Positions 55,749 to 64,000 of a stretch of DNA of 64,000 nt are shown in pieces. Where the stretch lies: assembly GCF_000507145.1 (NCBI RefSeq), contig NZ_AYTO01000001.1, positions 62,001 through 126,000 of the forward strand. The letters are read 5' to 3'. Every line of letters starts with the position of its first letter. The stretch's first letter is position 1. This DNA comes from Bacillus tequilensis KCTC 13622. Its GTDB lineage: Bacteria > Bacillota > Bacilli > Bacillales > Bacillaceae. The notes below the pieces were generated by a model. That model made no database searches, had not been told where the DNA came from, and was given only the letters and a program-made list of their open reading frames with translations. A program made the position numbers and the translations under genes.

Positions 55749-55988
55749 AACGCCGCATTAATTTCAAGATTTCTCCTTTAGTTTACATGAATCGATCTTT
55801 GGCTTTAGATGAATGCTCAAAATACTTCGAGAGGATTTTTGGGATTACTTTTCTTTTAAAAGTATACAACTGCGTTTTCTGATAACTCTGCCACGTCTCC
55901 TTCAATTTCTTGATGTTCAACTATGGGCTTCTCGATCACTTGTATTTACCTTTGGTTTGTCTATTAGTATCTTTCATTTATGGGTTTT

Positions 55989-57197
55989 TTACTGTGTTTT
56001 TGAAGCTTTGCTCTCAAAGTGAATAGGGTCTTCTGTTTTCGTTCTTCTAATCTTTACAGAAATACCTGCTAGAATGACCGCCATAGCTGTGAATATTCCC
56101 ATTGTTAATAAGATCGTATCCTGATTTAAACTCCATCCAATTAAGAAAGAGAGGATGGCTCCTCCGAAACTTGCTGAAGCAATAAATAGGCTTGTCACTT
56201 CGTCAATGTACTTCTGAATAATGATTGATGCTAGGGTTAAAGCAATGGGGAATATGCCCGCTATACTTAGACCAATCAAAAAAATACCACTCAATTGAAG
56301 TGTTGGGTTACTTATATAAGAGAAGGCAATCAACAAAACAATTAAACAGCTACAACTAAACAGGAGGTACTTAGAAAAATCAAGCCTTCTACTTACTATG
56401 CCAATCAGTATTCTTCCTATGATTATCCCCACCCAGAAAAAGGAGACACTTATAAGGCTAATTTGTTCATTGTCTTGGTTTATCATGATGGAAGGTAAAA
56501 AGTTGGCAAAATTCGTTTCAATTCCAGCATATAGGAAAGCGAAAAATACAAAAAAGCCTAATTGCTTTGATTTTTTTCTATCTCCTATAAAGTATTGAAA
56601 CGCTCCTGCATGTGGCAAGGCCACTTGCTGGTTAGCATGATTTTTAGCATGCTTTCGGTTCTTGGACAAGAAAATTAACCACCCTGCTAATAGGACGAAC
56701 AAAAAGGTAAATATGCAGTAATACGGTAGATGCCAGTTACTGCTATCGATGAAGGGATTAATTAATAATGGGAAAGATAAAGCGCCTAATCCAAAGAGGA
56801 CTTCCAACTTACTCATTTTTTCTGCATTACTTTCGAAATTAGCAATAACAAAGGAACCAACTGTCGTTTCTAATGTACCTGCCCCATAGCCTAAGAGAAA
56901 AGCCATTCCGACAATATAATACCAATCCTTAGTTAGAAAAAAGATACTTAATGCTGCAAGCATGATTGTCAACGCTAAAGTAAGTGTCCTAAAGTGACTG
57001 TATTTCTTAATCATTAACGGTGCGATTAACACTCCGCTTAGGAATCCGGTAAACTGAAAGAAAATGATGATCGAAATATCATCTGTTGTCTTGTTAAAAG
57101 ACTCTAATAGAAATGGTGTCAAACTCCCTGTTGATATATGGATAATACCTACTGTGAAAAAGAAAGCATATCCAAATAAATATGTCCCTCTTAACAT
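55989..57197 (-). CDS. glcP: Glucose/mannose:proton symporter GlcP
   Basis: A 402-residue MFS transporter with 12 helices, starting MLRGTYLFGYAFFF and containing GYGAGTLETTVGSFV near 105 and SFFWVGIIIGRILIG near 265. In B. subtilis it imports glucose and mannose independently of the PTS. ATG 57197 follows AGGGGTG. It lies last in the ntd cluster, after an internal hairpin, and could supply glucose for the pathway or export a product. Confidence 0.9.
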   Translation of the reverse strand: MLRGTYLFGYAFFFTVGIIHISTGSLTPFLLESFNKTTDDISIIIFFQFTGFLSGVLIAPLMIKKYSHFRTLTLALTIMLAALSIFFLTKDWYYIVGMAFLLGYGAGTLETTVGSFVIANFESNAEKMSKLEVLFGLGALSFPLLINPFIDSSNWHLPYYCIFTFLFVLLAGWLIFLSKNRKHAKNHANQQVALPHAGAFQYFIGDRKKSKQLGFFVFFAFLYAGIETNFANFLPSIMINQDNEQISLISVSFFWVGIIIGRILIGIVSRRLDFSKYLLFSCSCLIVLLIAFSYISNPTLQLSGIFLIGLSIAGIFPIALTLASIIIQKYIDEVTSLFIASASFGGAILSFLIGWSLNQDTILLTMGIFTAMAVILAGISVKIRRTKTEDPIHFESKASKTQ

Positions 57198-57212
57198 TCA
57201 TCACACCCCTAT

Positions 57213-57247
57213 ATGAAAAAGCAGGAAAATAGATTCCTGCTTTTTTA
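57213..57247 (-). terminator. Hairpin between ntdC and glcP
   Basis: AAAAAGCAGGAA and TTCCTGCTTTTT are complementary with T-runs on both sides. It may reduce readthrough from ntdABC into glcP. Confidence 0.75.
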
Positions 57248-57268
57248 GTAACTTCCCTCTTCGAAATA

Positions 57269-58321
57269 CTAATTGACTGCTAAAGCAGACCTTGTTTGAG
57301 AGTCGCAATCTTTCTCAAAGAACATTTCTAATACTTTCTGAGATCTAAGACCATCGTGAAAAGAAGGGATCTCCACCCATTCTTTCTGAGTTGATTCAAT
57401 CCAATTGATTAACTCGCTTCTAAAAGAATCAGCCCAGCCATAAAATTCGTTTGGCGGATCGTTTAATAGACTTTGCGGCACTGAGCAGTCTGCCACATTC
57501 AAGCCATCTATGAGCTTGTAAACATGAGGATTGCCTGTATGATATTTAAACTCTTTTTTGTGTCCAACTACCTCAATGCTAAAACCGCAGTCTTCAGGCA
57601 CAGAACATTTTGATGTGATGATATTTACAAATACCTTGTTCTTCAGTTGACCATAAATTTCTGCATAGTCATCTACAAGTACCTGTTTATCCTCTTTTGT
57701 TTTTACATTTGTGTTCATCTTTGCTCTTACTGATTCTGGGATGAAATCACTCTCAAACAAATACCATACCAAGTCGATAAGGTGAATACCCAGATCCCCT
57801 AATGATCCACTTGTCTTTTTACTATTAGCGTCATCTCTCCAAGTAAACTTTTTGCGTCTAATTGCACTATTTTTCTTGAAGTGTACTTTTATGGACAGTA
57901 TGTTACCTAGTTCATTATTGATAATTAAGCTTTTTAAGATATTTACATAAGATAAATATCGATAATTAAATCCCATACTAGCTCTTACATCTGACCTTTC
58001 AGCGGTATCTTTCATTATGCTTGCTTCCTCGAGAGAAATAGCCATAGGCTTTTCACACAATACATGCTTATGTTTTGCCAATGCCTGTAAAGCGTGTTCT
58101 TTATGGCAAAAGTTTGGTGATGCTACAATTACACCTTCTGAGGCATCAATGAGTTCATCTGCTTTTTCATATGTCTTCCCACCGAAAGTTTTCACAAAGC
58201 TTTCCGCATTTTGTTGATTTATGTCATATACCCCTACTAACTCTGCGTTTTTTATTGTAGATAAAGCAGTTGCGTGCGCTCTGGCAATACCACCTGCACC
58301 TATGATACCAATCTTCTTCAT
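57269..58321 (-). CDS. ntdC: Glucose-6-phosphate 3-dehydrogenase NtdC
   Basis: A 350-residue Gfo/Idh/MocA oxidoreductase: Rossmann start IGIIGAGGIARAHATAL, EKPMAISLEEA (with the conserved Lys) near 90, and GSLGDLGIHLIDLVWY (with the catalytic Asp/His) near 175. NtdC oxidises C3 of glucose 6-phosphate with NAD to give the 3-oxo sugar for kanosamine. ATG 58321 has AGGAGGAAA upstream, 17 bases after ntdB. Confidence 0.93.
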   Translation of the reverse strand: MKKIGIIGAGGIARAHATALSTIKNAELVGVYDINQQNAESFVKTFGGKTYEKADELIDASEGVIVASPNFCHKEHALQALAKHKHVLCEKPMAISLEEASIMKDTAERSDVRASMGFNYRYLSYVNILKSLIINNELGNILSIKVHFKKNSAIRRKKFTWRDDANSKKTSGSLGDLGIHLIDLVWYLFESDFIPESVRAKMNTNVKTKEDKQVLVDDYAEIYGQLKNKVFVNIITSKCSVPEDCGFSIEVVGHKKEFKYHTGNPHVYKLIDGLNVADCSVPQSLLNDPPNEFYGWADSFRSELINWIESTQKEWVEIPSFHDGLRSQKVLEMFFEKDCDSQTRSALAVN

Positions 58322-58338
58322 ATCTATTTTCCTCCTTA

Positions 58339-59184
58339 TTAACCAATTAATTTTTTTAAGGTATTAGTAATTCCTTTTGAGTACTCACTATCAGTTATAA
58401 GTTGGTGCAAGTTTTTAGCTTCCTGTGTTGCATTTTTCAGCAGATATCCATTCCCTACAGCCTGTAACATACGAACATCATTTCCGCTATCTCCAAATGC
58501 GATAGCTTTTTCGGCATTTAGGCTGTATTTCTCTAACATAAACTTTACAATTTCATTCTTTCCTGTTCCCTTGGGGATAAAATCTACATCATAGCTGTCT
58601 TCCGGATCACCTGCTAACGGATTACATCGATTGATATTAACTGAAACTCCGTATTCCTCGCAGATCTTTTCAATGGATGACAGGTTTTTCTTGTCGTTTA
58701 TTTCATCTTGTTCCTGATAATAAAAATTGTGCTTATACCGTGACTTTCCTAATTGAGTTTGAGGATTCAACAGAATGTTATAATTGTCGTGTAGCTGTTT
58801 CACAATTCGATCTATCTTTTCTTTACTAAACTCTTCATTTATACGGCTGTTCCACTCATGATCTTGCTGTCCGAAGTTATGCTCTGAAAAGTACGTGATT
58901 TCAGTTCCAAGATCACTAGCGACAAAATGCGGGAAATATCTAAATTTTCCTCGTTCCATTTTATCGAGAATAGATTCTATGCTGCTCCCAGTAACCCATC
59001 CAATTAGCAGTTCCCCAGCTTTACTTTTTTGTTCCAGATAGTCTTCGAGTTCATATATGTCTTGTTGTTGCTGTTCGTCGATTGTATGCGGAAAATACGT
59101 CTCATCAAAATCACAAAAAACAATATACTGAGGATGTTCAACCTTGGATAACGTTTTATACTCCAGCTTTTTGCTTAATAACAC
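58339..59184 (-). CDS. ntdB: Kanosamine-6-phosphate phosphatase NtdB
   Basis: A 281-residue HAD-superfamily phosphatase of the sucrose-phosphatase-like (C2 cap) type. Motif I is VFCDFDETYF (nucleophile Asp), motif II GWVTGSS, motif IV AIAFGDSGNDVRML. NtdB releases phosphate from kanosamine 6-phosphate. Its ATG 59184 lies inside the 3' end of ntdA (29-base overlap), indicating coupling. Confidence 0.93.
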   Translation of the reverse strand: MLLSKKLEYKTLSKVEHPQYIVFCDFDETYFPHTIDEQQQQDIYELEDYLEQKSKAGELLIGWVTGSSIESILDKMERGKFRYFPHFVASDLGTEITYFSEHNFGQQDHEWNSRINEEFSKEKIDRIVKQLHDNYNILLNPQTQLGKSRYKHNFYYQEQDEINDKKNLSSIEKICEEYGVSVNINRCNPLAGDPEDSYDVDFIPKGTGKNEIVKFMLEKYSLNAEKAIAFGDSGNDVRMLQAVGNGYLLKNATQEAKNLHQLITDSEYSKGITNTLKKLIG

Positions 59185-60481
59185 TGAACAGTCCCTCCAT
59201 TACTCTGTCTTGTTCTTCTAAAGTAAATGACGGATATAAAGGCAAATGCAGTACCTGACTATGTGCCTTTTCCGTATGGACCAATTGGAGTTTTGTGTAC
59301 TTGTCCTGTACTAAAGGAGTGTTTTGCATATGAGACAGTACTGGATAATATATATCTGTTTGAACACCATAATCTTCATTTAATTTCGTCATGATATCTG
59401 TCCTATCCTCTGCTTTTACCTTAATAGGAAACAGGTGCCACACATGATCTTCGCTTAATTCCGGTAATTCAATAAGGCCTTTATTCTGTAATTCTGCTAA
59501 TTGAGTAATGTATCTATCAGCCAAGAATAGTCTTTTGAAGTTGTTTAATGAAAGGTGCTTTATTCTCTCTAAACCAATTGCAGCCTGTAAATTGTCCATT
59601 TTTGAATTAAATCCAAAATTGATGACTTTCTTATTTTTCACATTTACTTCAAAACCATGATAACTGAATTGAATGCATTTTTTGGCGAGTTCTTCATTAT
59701 CAGTTGCTATTGCCCCAGCCTTACCGCATACACCAAAATTCTTATATGGATTAAAACTTAATGTAGTGATGTCTGCGTACTTTCCTAAGTCTGTCAGCCC
59801 AATTCCTTGGCAAGCATCTTCAATTACTTTCAATTTATAACGATTTGCTATTTGGCGGATCTGCTTCATTTCTGAATGTTTTCCGTATAGATGCACAGGG
59901 AGAATAAACTTTGTATAAGGCGTTATTGCTTCCTCAATTTTGTTAGGGTCGAGGCAGAATGTTTGTGGGGTAATATCTGCATAGACAGGCACGCCTCCCA
60001 CAGCTAACACAGCATTTTCAGTAGCTGAAAAGCTATTAGCTGGCATGATCACTTCATCCCCGCGGTTTAACCCTAAAGCCAATAATCCTATCATAATAGC
60101 ATCCGTTCCGCTGCTGGTTGCAATTACATACCTTTTATGTAAATATGTAGATAAAACGTCTTCGAATTTCTCTAAATAGGAACCACTCGTAAATTTTCCA
60201 GTTGGCAAAACGCTAGTTAATGCAGTTAAGATATCATCCACTTCATCATTGGTTATTAATCTGTCTACAGGCATAAAAGGGACTTTACTGATTTCACGAT
60301 TTTTTTGGTAGTTGAAAAGGTCATTTTCAATATCGGTATTTTCTTTTAATACTTGTCTCCAACGCTCGTTTACAATACTGTCTTCAATAACAAGTTCTTT
60401 TCCTTGTACGTCACCTTTTAAGTGCTTTAGCAGTAACATGTTTTCTTTACTTTTACCTGAAACTCTGACTTGTTTTTGCAT
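59156..60481 (-). CDS. ntdA: 3-oxo-glucose-6-phosphate:glutamate aminotransferase NtdA
   Basis: A 441-residue PLP sugar aminotransferase of the DegT/DnrJ/EryC1 family. Cofactor phosphate site ATSSGTDAIMIGLLAL (about 121-136), PLP Asp in VIEDACQGIG and the Schiff-base Lys at 247 in SFNPYKNFGVCGKAG. It aminates the unstable 3-oxo sugar made by NtdC, giving kanosamine 6-phosphate. ATG 60481 follows GGAGGT at 8 bases; the longer frame to 60556 crosses the promoter. It is the first gene of the cluster. Confidence 0.94.
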   Translation of the reverse strand: MQKQVRVSGKSKENMLLLKHLKGDVQGKELVIEDSIVNERWRQVLKENTDIENDLFNYQKNREISKVPFMPVDRLITNDEVDDILTALTSVLPTGKFTSGSYLEKFEDVLSTYLHKRYVIATSSGTDAIMIGLLALGLNRGDEVIMPANSFSATENAVLAVGGVPVYADITPQTFCLDPNKIEEAITPYTKFILPVHLYGKHSEMKQIRQIANRYKLKVIEDACQGIGLTDLGKYADITTLSFNPYKNFGVCGKAGAIATDNEELAKKCIQFSYHGFEVNVKNKKVINFGFNSKMDNLQAAIGLERIKHLSLNNFKRLFLADRYITQLAELQNKGLIELPELSEDHVWHLFPIKVKAEDRTDIMTKLNEDYGVQTDIYYPVLSHMQNTPLVQDKYTKLQLVHTEKAHSQVLHLPLYPSFTLEEQDRVMEGLFSVIKQKAGV

Positions 60482-60541
60482 GAACAGTACCTCCAATGAG
60501 TTTATAATGTGGAAAATTTGATACAAATTTATCCTAATTTC

Positions 60542-60555
60542 TGAAACCGGTAACA
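60542..60555. promoter_or_regulatory. Probable NtdR/LacI-type site between ntdA and ntdR
   Basis: TGAAACCGGTAACA has dyad symmetry around CCGG, the half-site style of LacI-family regulators. It lies midway in the 104-bp divergent promoter region. Confidence 0.6.
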
Positions 60556-60585
60556 TGTCAATAACTTTTTTGAGGAAGGGAAAAT

Positions 60586-61575
60586 ATGCCTACAATTGAT
60601 GAAATAGCAAGATTATGTAACGTGTCTAAAACCACAGTATCAAGAGTATTGAATAATCACCCTTATGTATCGAAAGAAAAAAGAGATATGATTTTAAAGG
60701 CGATTAACGAACTTGATTACACTCCCAATTATTTAGCTCGGAATTTTAGGAGAAATAAGACACAAACGATAGCTTTATCGGTTCCGAGTATCGACCATCC
60801 ATTTTTTGCACAATTAATAAAAGGGGTCTCTCATGAAGCACTGTCTAAGAATTACAAGGTAATTGTATTTCAAACCTTTTATGACAAACAGACAGAGCTG
60901 GAACTATTAGAGTTATTGAAGCACAAAGAAGTTGATGGTGTTATTCTTGGAACTTTAGAAAATGACTGGGATAAGATATCGCATTTTTTAAGGTATGGTC
61001 CGATCTTATTATGTAATGAATATCATCACTCAGCGGACATCACGATCATTGGATATGATGAATTTGAAGCTGCATACATGGGGGTGGTACATTTAATTGA
61101 AAGAGGGCATGAAAAAATTGGATTTTGTTTTGACACGCCATATAGCGAAGCTCAATGTCAGCGGAAAGAGGGGTACTTGAAAGCTTTACAAGATTACAAT
61201 TTACATCATAGAAACGAATGGATATTCGGTGAATTGTTTAATATCGAGGATGGCTTTCGTGTTTTTCATAAGATAAAGGATCTAAAGGACAGACCCTCAG
61301 CAATCTTTACGGGAAATGATCAAGTCGCCGCAGGGATTATTAAACAGGCGATAAAAAACGGCTTTCATGTTCCAGAAGACTTAGCTGTAATAGGTTTTGA
61401 CAACCAATTGATTTGCCAAGTAGTGACTCCGACCATAACAACAATTGATATTCCCATCATAGAATTAGGTCAACAGGCTGTGTTGAAAATAATCGAGTAT
61501 ATTTCGGGCAACATTTCTTTAAACAGAAACATTATTAAACTGCCAACAAGTCTTATCATAAGAGAATCAACTTAA
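60586..61575 (+). CDS. ntdR: LacI-family regulator NtdR
   Basis: A 329-residue regulator: LacI helix-turn-helix (IDEIARLCNVSKTTVSRVLN), hinge helix NYLARNFRR, and a periplasmic-binding-protein-like effector domain (IALSVPSIDHPFFAQLIKG onward). NtdR is known as an activator of the ntd operon responding to its own product neotrehalosadiamine. ATG 60586 follows AGGAAGGG. It is divergent from ntdA and shares its AT-rich composition. Confidence 0.92.
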   Translation: MPTIDEIARLCNVSKTTVSRVLNNHPYVSKEKRDMILKAINELDYTPNYLARNFRRNKTQTIALSVPSIDHPFFAQLIKGVSHEALSKNYKVIVFQTFYDKQTELELLELLKHKEVDGVILGTLENDWDKISHFLRYGPILLCNEYHHSADITIIGYDEFEAAYMGVVHLIERGHEKIGFCFDTPYSEAQCQRKEGYLKALQDYNLHHRNEWIFGELFNIEDGFRVFHKIKDLKDRPSAIFTGNDQVAAGIIKQAIKNGFHVPEDLAVIGFDNQLICQVVTPTITTIDIPIIELGQQAVLKIIEYISGNISLNRNIIKLPTSLIIREST

Positions 61576-61597
61576 CTAGAGATTTCGCCTTCCTTGT

Positions 61598-61636
61598 ATA
61601 GAAAAAGAGGTTATTCATATATAACCTCTTTTTCTA
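61598..61636. terminator. Terminator of ntdR
   Basis: ATAGAAAAAGAGGTTA pairs with TAACCTCTTTTTCTAT over a short loop; outer CTTCCT/AGGAAG pairs extend the stem. Confidence 0.88.
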
Positions 61637-61639
61637 TCA

Positions 61640-61898
61640 GGAAGCCTGTTTTTTGGAATTTTCATAAACGCTTCTATACCAAAGTCGTCAACGATTTCTT
61701 CGTCTCTCATTTCGCCTTCTGTCAGCACTCACTTCAAATCTGATCCATTTTTTATCAAATGAATTTGGCGTTAATATATTTCGAATCATCTTGTTCGAAG
61801 CTTTTCACACTTATATGTCCCCATCTTGATGGTTTGCGGTTTAAAAGTTCTTGAACCCTTTTTTCATTAGGCGTTACTGCGGCTGATCGGGCTTTCAT
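61640..61898 (-). pseudogene. Decayed coding remnant between ntdR and yhjN
   Basis: On the minus strand ATG 61898 opens 47 codons (through RVQELLNRKPSRWGHISVKS and ending NAKFI) that overlap the yhjN end by 32 bases. After the stop at 61755 other frames still look coding-like, for example TEGEMRDEEIVDDFGIEAF. There is no good ribosome site. I do not recognise the protein. It may be the remains of a gene truncated when the ntd island or yhjN boundary formed. Confidence 0.3.
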
Positions 61899-63021
61899 GA
61901 TTTTTTTTTTCACCATGAAGATGGTGAAGCAGACGATAAAACGGCGGCAGCAGGGCAATGACTAAAATAACGCGTATGACCTGAACCGCAACGACAAAGG
62001 TGGAATCAGCATGCAAGGTAACAGACGTCGTCGCCATCTCTGCAATGCCGCCGGGCGCAAATGCCAGAACAGAAGTGATGAGCGAGATTCCTGTCAGCTC
62101 GGAAACGATTACGGCGCTTAAAAACATAGCTGCGATTAAACCGACGGACGAGACAAACCCGACGATGACAATACGGGTGACGCCGACAAACATGCTTTTG
62201 TACATTTTAGAGCCGATCGTTGCTCCGAGAAATACTTGGGACACATGGTTAGCTTGTGACGGCCACCATGCCGTCATGTCGTGTCCTGTCACCGCAGCGC
62301 CGCCAACGTGTACAATTGCTACACCGAGCATGCTTCCGAGCAGCCATGGGGCCGGAAATTTTAAAAATTTAGCAGCTTTGCAAGCTCCCCAGGCAGCCAG
62401 AATCAGAATAGCGGTCCACAAAAGGGGAGCGAGCCTGATATCAGTCGTTGCTGTGGAAAGCGATTCTGCTGCGGCACGAGCGGAAGAATCTTGTTTTGTA
62501 TAGATCAAAATGACTAAAAACGGAATGGAAAGCACCACGAGCAGCACCCGCATCATTTGAACGAGGCTGACAATGGCGGTATTGGCGCCGACCTCTTGCG
62601 CGATGCTCGGCATGGCAGACAGTCCGCCTGGAGCAGTGCCGACAAAGCTTGTTAACATGTCCGTTTTGCTGAAACGCCAAAGCACATATCCTGACAGCAT
62701 GGCAAGCAGTATAGACAATATCAGCATAACGCTGACTGAAAACCAATGATCTTTGAGAACAGAGAGAACGGATAAGTTCAGCTTTTGGCCCAATTCGATG
62801 CCGAGGATCATCTGCCCGAGAGCGAGCCACCGGCGGTTAATTCCTTTTTGATCTGGCGCCATCATCAGCCATGCCGGCCGTATCATGGCGAGGCAGCAGG
62901 CGACAATCAGCGTTCCGATCATCCATCCAATCGATATTCCGGTTAATGAAAGAATAAACCCCCCGGCTGCACTGATTGCGATAAACCATAGATCTTTGAG
63001 GAGATTTTCGTCTTTCTTCAA
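61867..63021 (-). CDS. yhjN: AbrB-family (AmoA-like) membrane protein YhjN
   Basis: A 384-residue membrane protein with two copies of the AbrB duplication domain, each with about five helices and the motif FAPGGIAEMATT (second copy) or TAPGGLSAMPSIA (first copy). TTG 63021 is the likely start: AAGGAAGAAGGG lies 7 bases before it, and the open frame upstream has no site. The family is labelled ammonia-monooxygenase-like by old similarity but is probably a transporter or regulator; the function is unknown. Confidence 0.85.
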   Translation of the reverse strand: MKKDENLLKDLWFIAISAAGGFILSLTGISIGWMIGTLIVACCLAMIRPAWLMMAPDQKGINRRWLALGQMILGIELGQKLNLSVLSVLKDHWFSVSVMLILSILLAMLSGYVLWRFSKTDMLTSFVGTAPGGLSAMPSIAQEVGANTAIVSLVQMMRVLLVVLSIPFLVILIYTKQDSSARAAAESLSTATTDIRLAPLLWTAILILAAWGACKAAKFLKFPAPWLLGSMLGVAIVHVGGAAVTGHDMTAWWPSQANHVSQVFLGATIGSKMYKSMFVGVTRIVIVGFVSSVGLIAAMFLSAVIVSELTGISLITSVLAFAPGGIAEMATTSVTLHADSTFVVAVQVIRVILVIALLPPFYRLLHHLHGEKKNHESPISRSNA

Positions 63022-63129
63022 TGTAAAACCCTTCTTCCTTTTCACGTAACACTCCAAATGGTTCACGTAGTGAATGTATAATTACTATAATATATTTTCG
63101 GTGATAAAGAAATTAGGAATTATTTTCGA

Positions 63130-64000
63130 TTAACCATTCATTTTTCTTATGACTTTTTGTTCGAGCCTATCTATTGTGTAAGTCAGGCATAAGCATGCTG
63201 CCAGTATACACACGGCAAGGGCGTAAAACATCACTTCTCCGCCAAACGATGTCAGGATCATCCCGCCTGCCAAAGGTCCGATTGAGCGGGAAATATCCCA
63301 ATGCAGGCCGTATATCGCATAAAACCGGCCGAGCAGATGAGGCGGCGCCAATTTTGAAATGAAGGTCTGGATGTGGGTGAGTCCGATGCTTTCGCCAACC
63401 GTCATCACCGCTGCCGTCACTAAAAGCATTGTCAGGGAGGTTGAGCATGCGAAGCCGGCAGCCGCAAGGGCGTAGCAGATATAAGCGATCAAAAGGATCG
63501 TTTTCATCGAAAGCTTTTCGGTCGCTTTTACAAGAGGAACCTGAAGAACAAAGCTGAATAAAGCTTTTACCGCCGAGTAGATGGTCAGCATGGACAGATA
63601 ATCAGAAAACATGTTTTTGCTGAAGAGCCTGTAGGTTGTTTCTGTTTGCGCATATAACATGCTGATGGGGAGAGAAAGCAGCAAAAGAAGCAGTACAGGC
63701 CTGTATATCGTAAAGCTTCCGGAAAACGCCGGTGTGCCAGCTGTTATGATCGGCTTTGTTTCCGGCAGTTTTAGTGCGGCAACCAGAAAGTAGCTGAACA
63801 ATGCCGCGGCATCTAAAGCGAATATCCACACGGGGTTATGTTTGTACAGCAGCATCCCCGCTAGCGGCCCTGCCGTCAGGCCCGCTGAATAGATCGCATT
63901 GATAACCGCAAACACTTCTGAACGTCTGCTTTCCGGCGTGCTTTCGGCAATTTGAGCGCGGGAAGCAGGGATATACAACGATCTTCCGATGCCATTCATG
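63130..64000 (-). CDS. yhjO: Major facilitator transporter YhjO, 5' end outside window
   Basis: About 290 C-terminal residues of an MFS drug-efflux-like transporter (family about 400 residues). The visible part starts inside helix 4-5 (RSLYIPASRAQIAESTPE, a typical MFS motif region) and contains eight further helices ending in a basic tail (EQKVIRKMNG). The gene runs off the right edge, so its start cannot be seen. The substrate is unknown. Confidence 0.85.
   Translation of the reverse strand, partial: MNGIGRSLYIPASRAQIAESTPESRRSEVFAVINAIYSAGLTAGPLAGMLLYKHNPVWIFALDAAALFSYFLVAALKLPETKPIITAGTPAFSGSFTIYRPVLLLLLLSLPISMLYAQTETTYRLFSKNMFSDYLSMLTIYSAVKALFSFVLQVPLVKATEKLSMKTILLIAYICYALAAAGFACSTSLTMLLVTAAVMTVGESIGLTHIQTFISKLAPPHLLGRFYAIYGLHWDISRSIGPLAGGMILTSFGGEVMFYALAVCILAACLCLTYTIDRLEQKVIRKMNG

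Noticed and set aside
55483-55767. 94-codon minus-strand frame starting at a TTG with a good AAGGAG
   Set aside because: The product is Arg-rich noise and runs through the yhjH terminator; the neighbouring frame is the plausible membrane protein.
55813-56022. 69-codon plus-strand hydrophobic frame overlapping the glcP end
   Set aside because: No ribosome site, no recognised family, and AT-rich sequence gives such hydrophobic frames by chance; noted only as possible debris at the island edge.

Overview
The window is a chromosomal segment of a Bacillus of the B. subtilis species group. I base this on the gene set and order (yhaM-yhaL-prsA ... scoC, serC, hit, ecsABC, pbpF, hemEHY, fabHB, gltT, lplJ, aprE, hemAT, comK, sipV, ntdABC/glcP, yhjN, yhjO). 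That order is colinear with what I remember of strain 168. Supporting signs are strong AAGGAGG-type ribosome binding sites, frequent TTG/GTG starts, and recognisable B. subtilis operators. Scattered substitutions relative to remembered 168 proteins (PrsA, mature AprE, NtdB, GlcP) suggest a sister species or subspecies rather than 168, but I cannot name it from memory alone. No prophage, IS element, tRNA, rRNA or CRISPR array is visible.

Layout. 1-5.8 kb: 3' end of the yhaM nuclease gene, yhaL, the foldase prsA, two 28-residue YjcZ-like micropeptide genes, small membrane genes, the protease repressor scoC, yhaH, and the TRAP-controlled trpP. 5.9-14.3 kb: serC, hit, the ecsABC transporter operon, the yhfA-yhaA permease/amidohydrolase pair, a zinc-finger-like small gene with a suspicious reading frame, and heme monooxygenase hmoB. 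14.4-23.3 kb: pbpF, the coproporphyrin-branch heme genes hemE-hemH-hemY, and the TetR repressor yhgD with its probable target yhgE. 23.3-34.9 kb: fabHB with a FapR box, yhfC-yhfF, gltT, yhfH, yhfI, lplJ, yhfK, lcfB with a FadR box, yhfM and yhfN. 35-43.1 kb: subtilisin aprE, yhfO, yhfP, Fur-boxed yhfQ, yhfR, and the BirA-controlled bioYB-yhfT-yhfS operon. 43.2-55.5 kb: oxygen sensor hemAT, the Rieske oxidoreductase yhfW, two SDR genes, yhzC, comK, yhjA-yhjE, sipV, and the monooxygenase/MarR pair yhjG-yhjH. 56-61.6 kb: an AT-rich kanosamine/neotrehalosadiamine island (glcP, ntdC, ntdB, ntdA and the divergent regulator ntdR). 61.6-64 kb: yhjN and the 3' part of yhjO.

Themes. Many genes serve protein secretion and its control: prsA folds exported proteins, ecsAB supports secretion, scoC represses aprE (ScoC-type sites are visible in the aprE promoter region), and sipV is a signal peptidase. 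Metabolic regulators can be read from their operators: TRAP at trpP, FapR at fabHB, FadR at lcfB, Fur at yhfQ, BirA at bioYB-yhfT-yhfS, ComK at comK. The least explained signals are a shared 18-bp operator at yhjG and yhjH, a paired TGAC-N15-GTCA element at yhgD and yhgE, an orphan minus-strand terminator with three AAATGAGGTG repeats between hit and ecsA, a small membrane gene with no normal start codon at 2.4-2.6 kb, and gene fragments at both edges of the ntd island.
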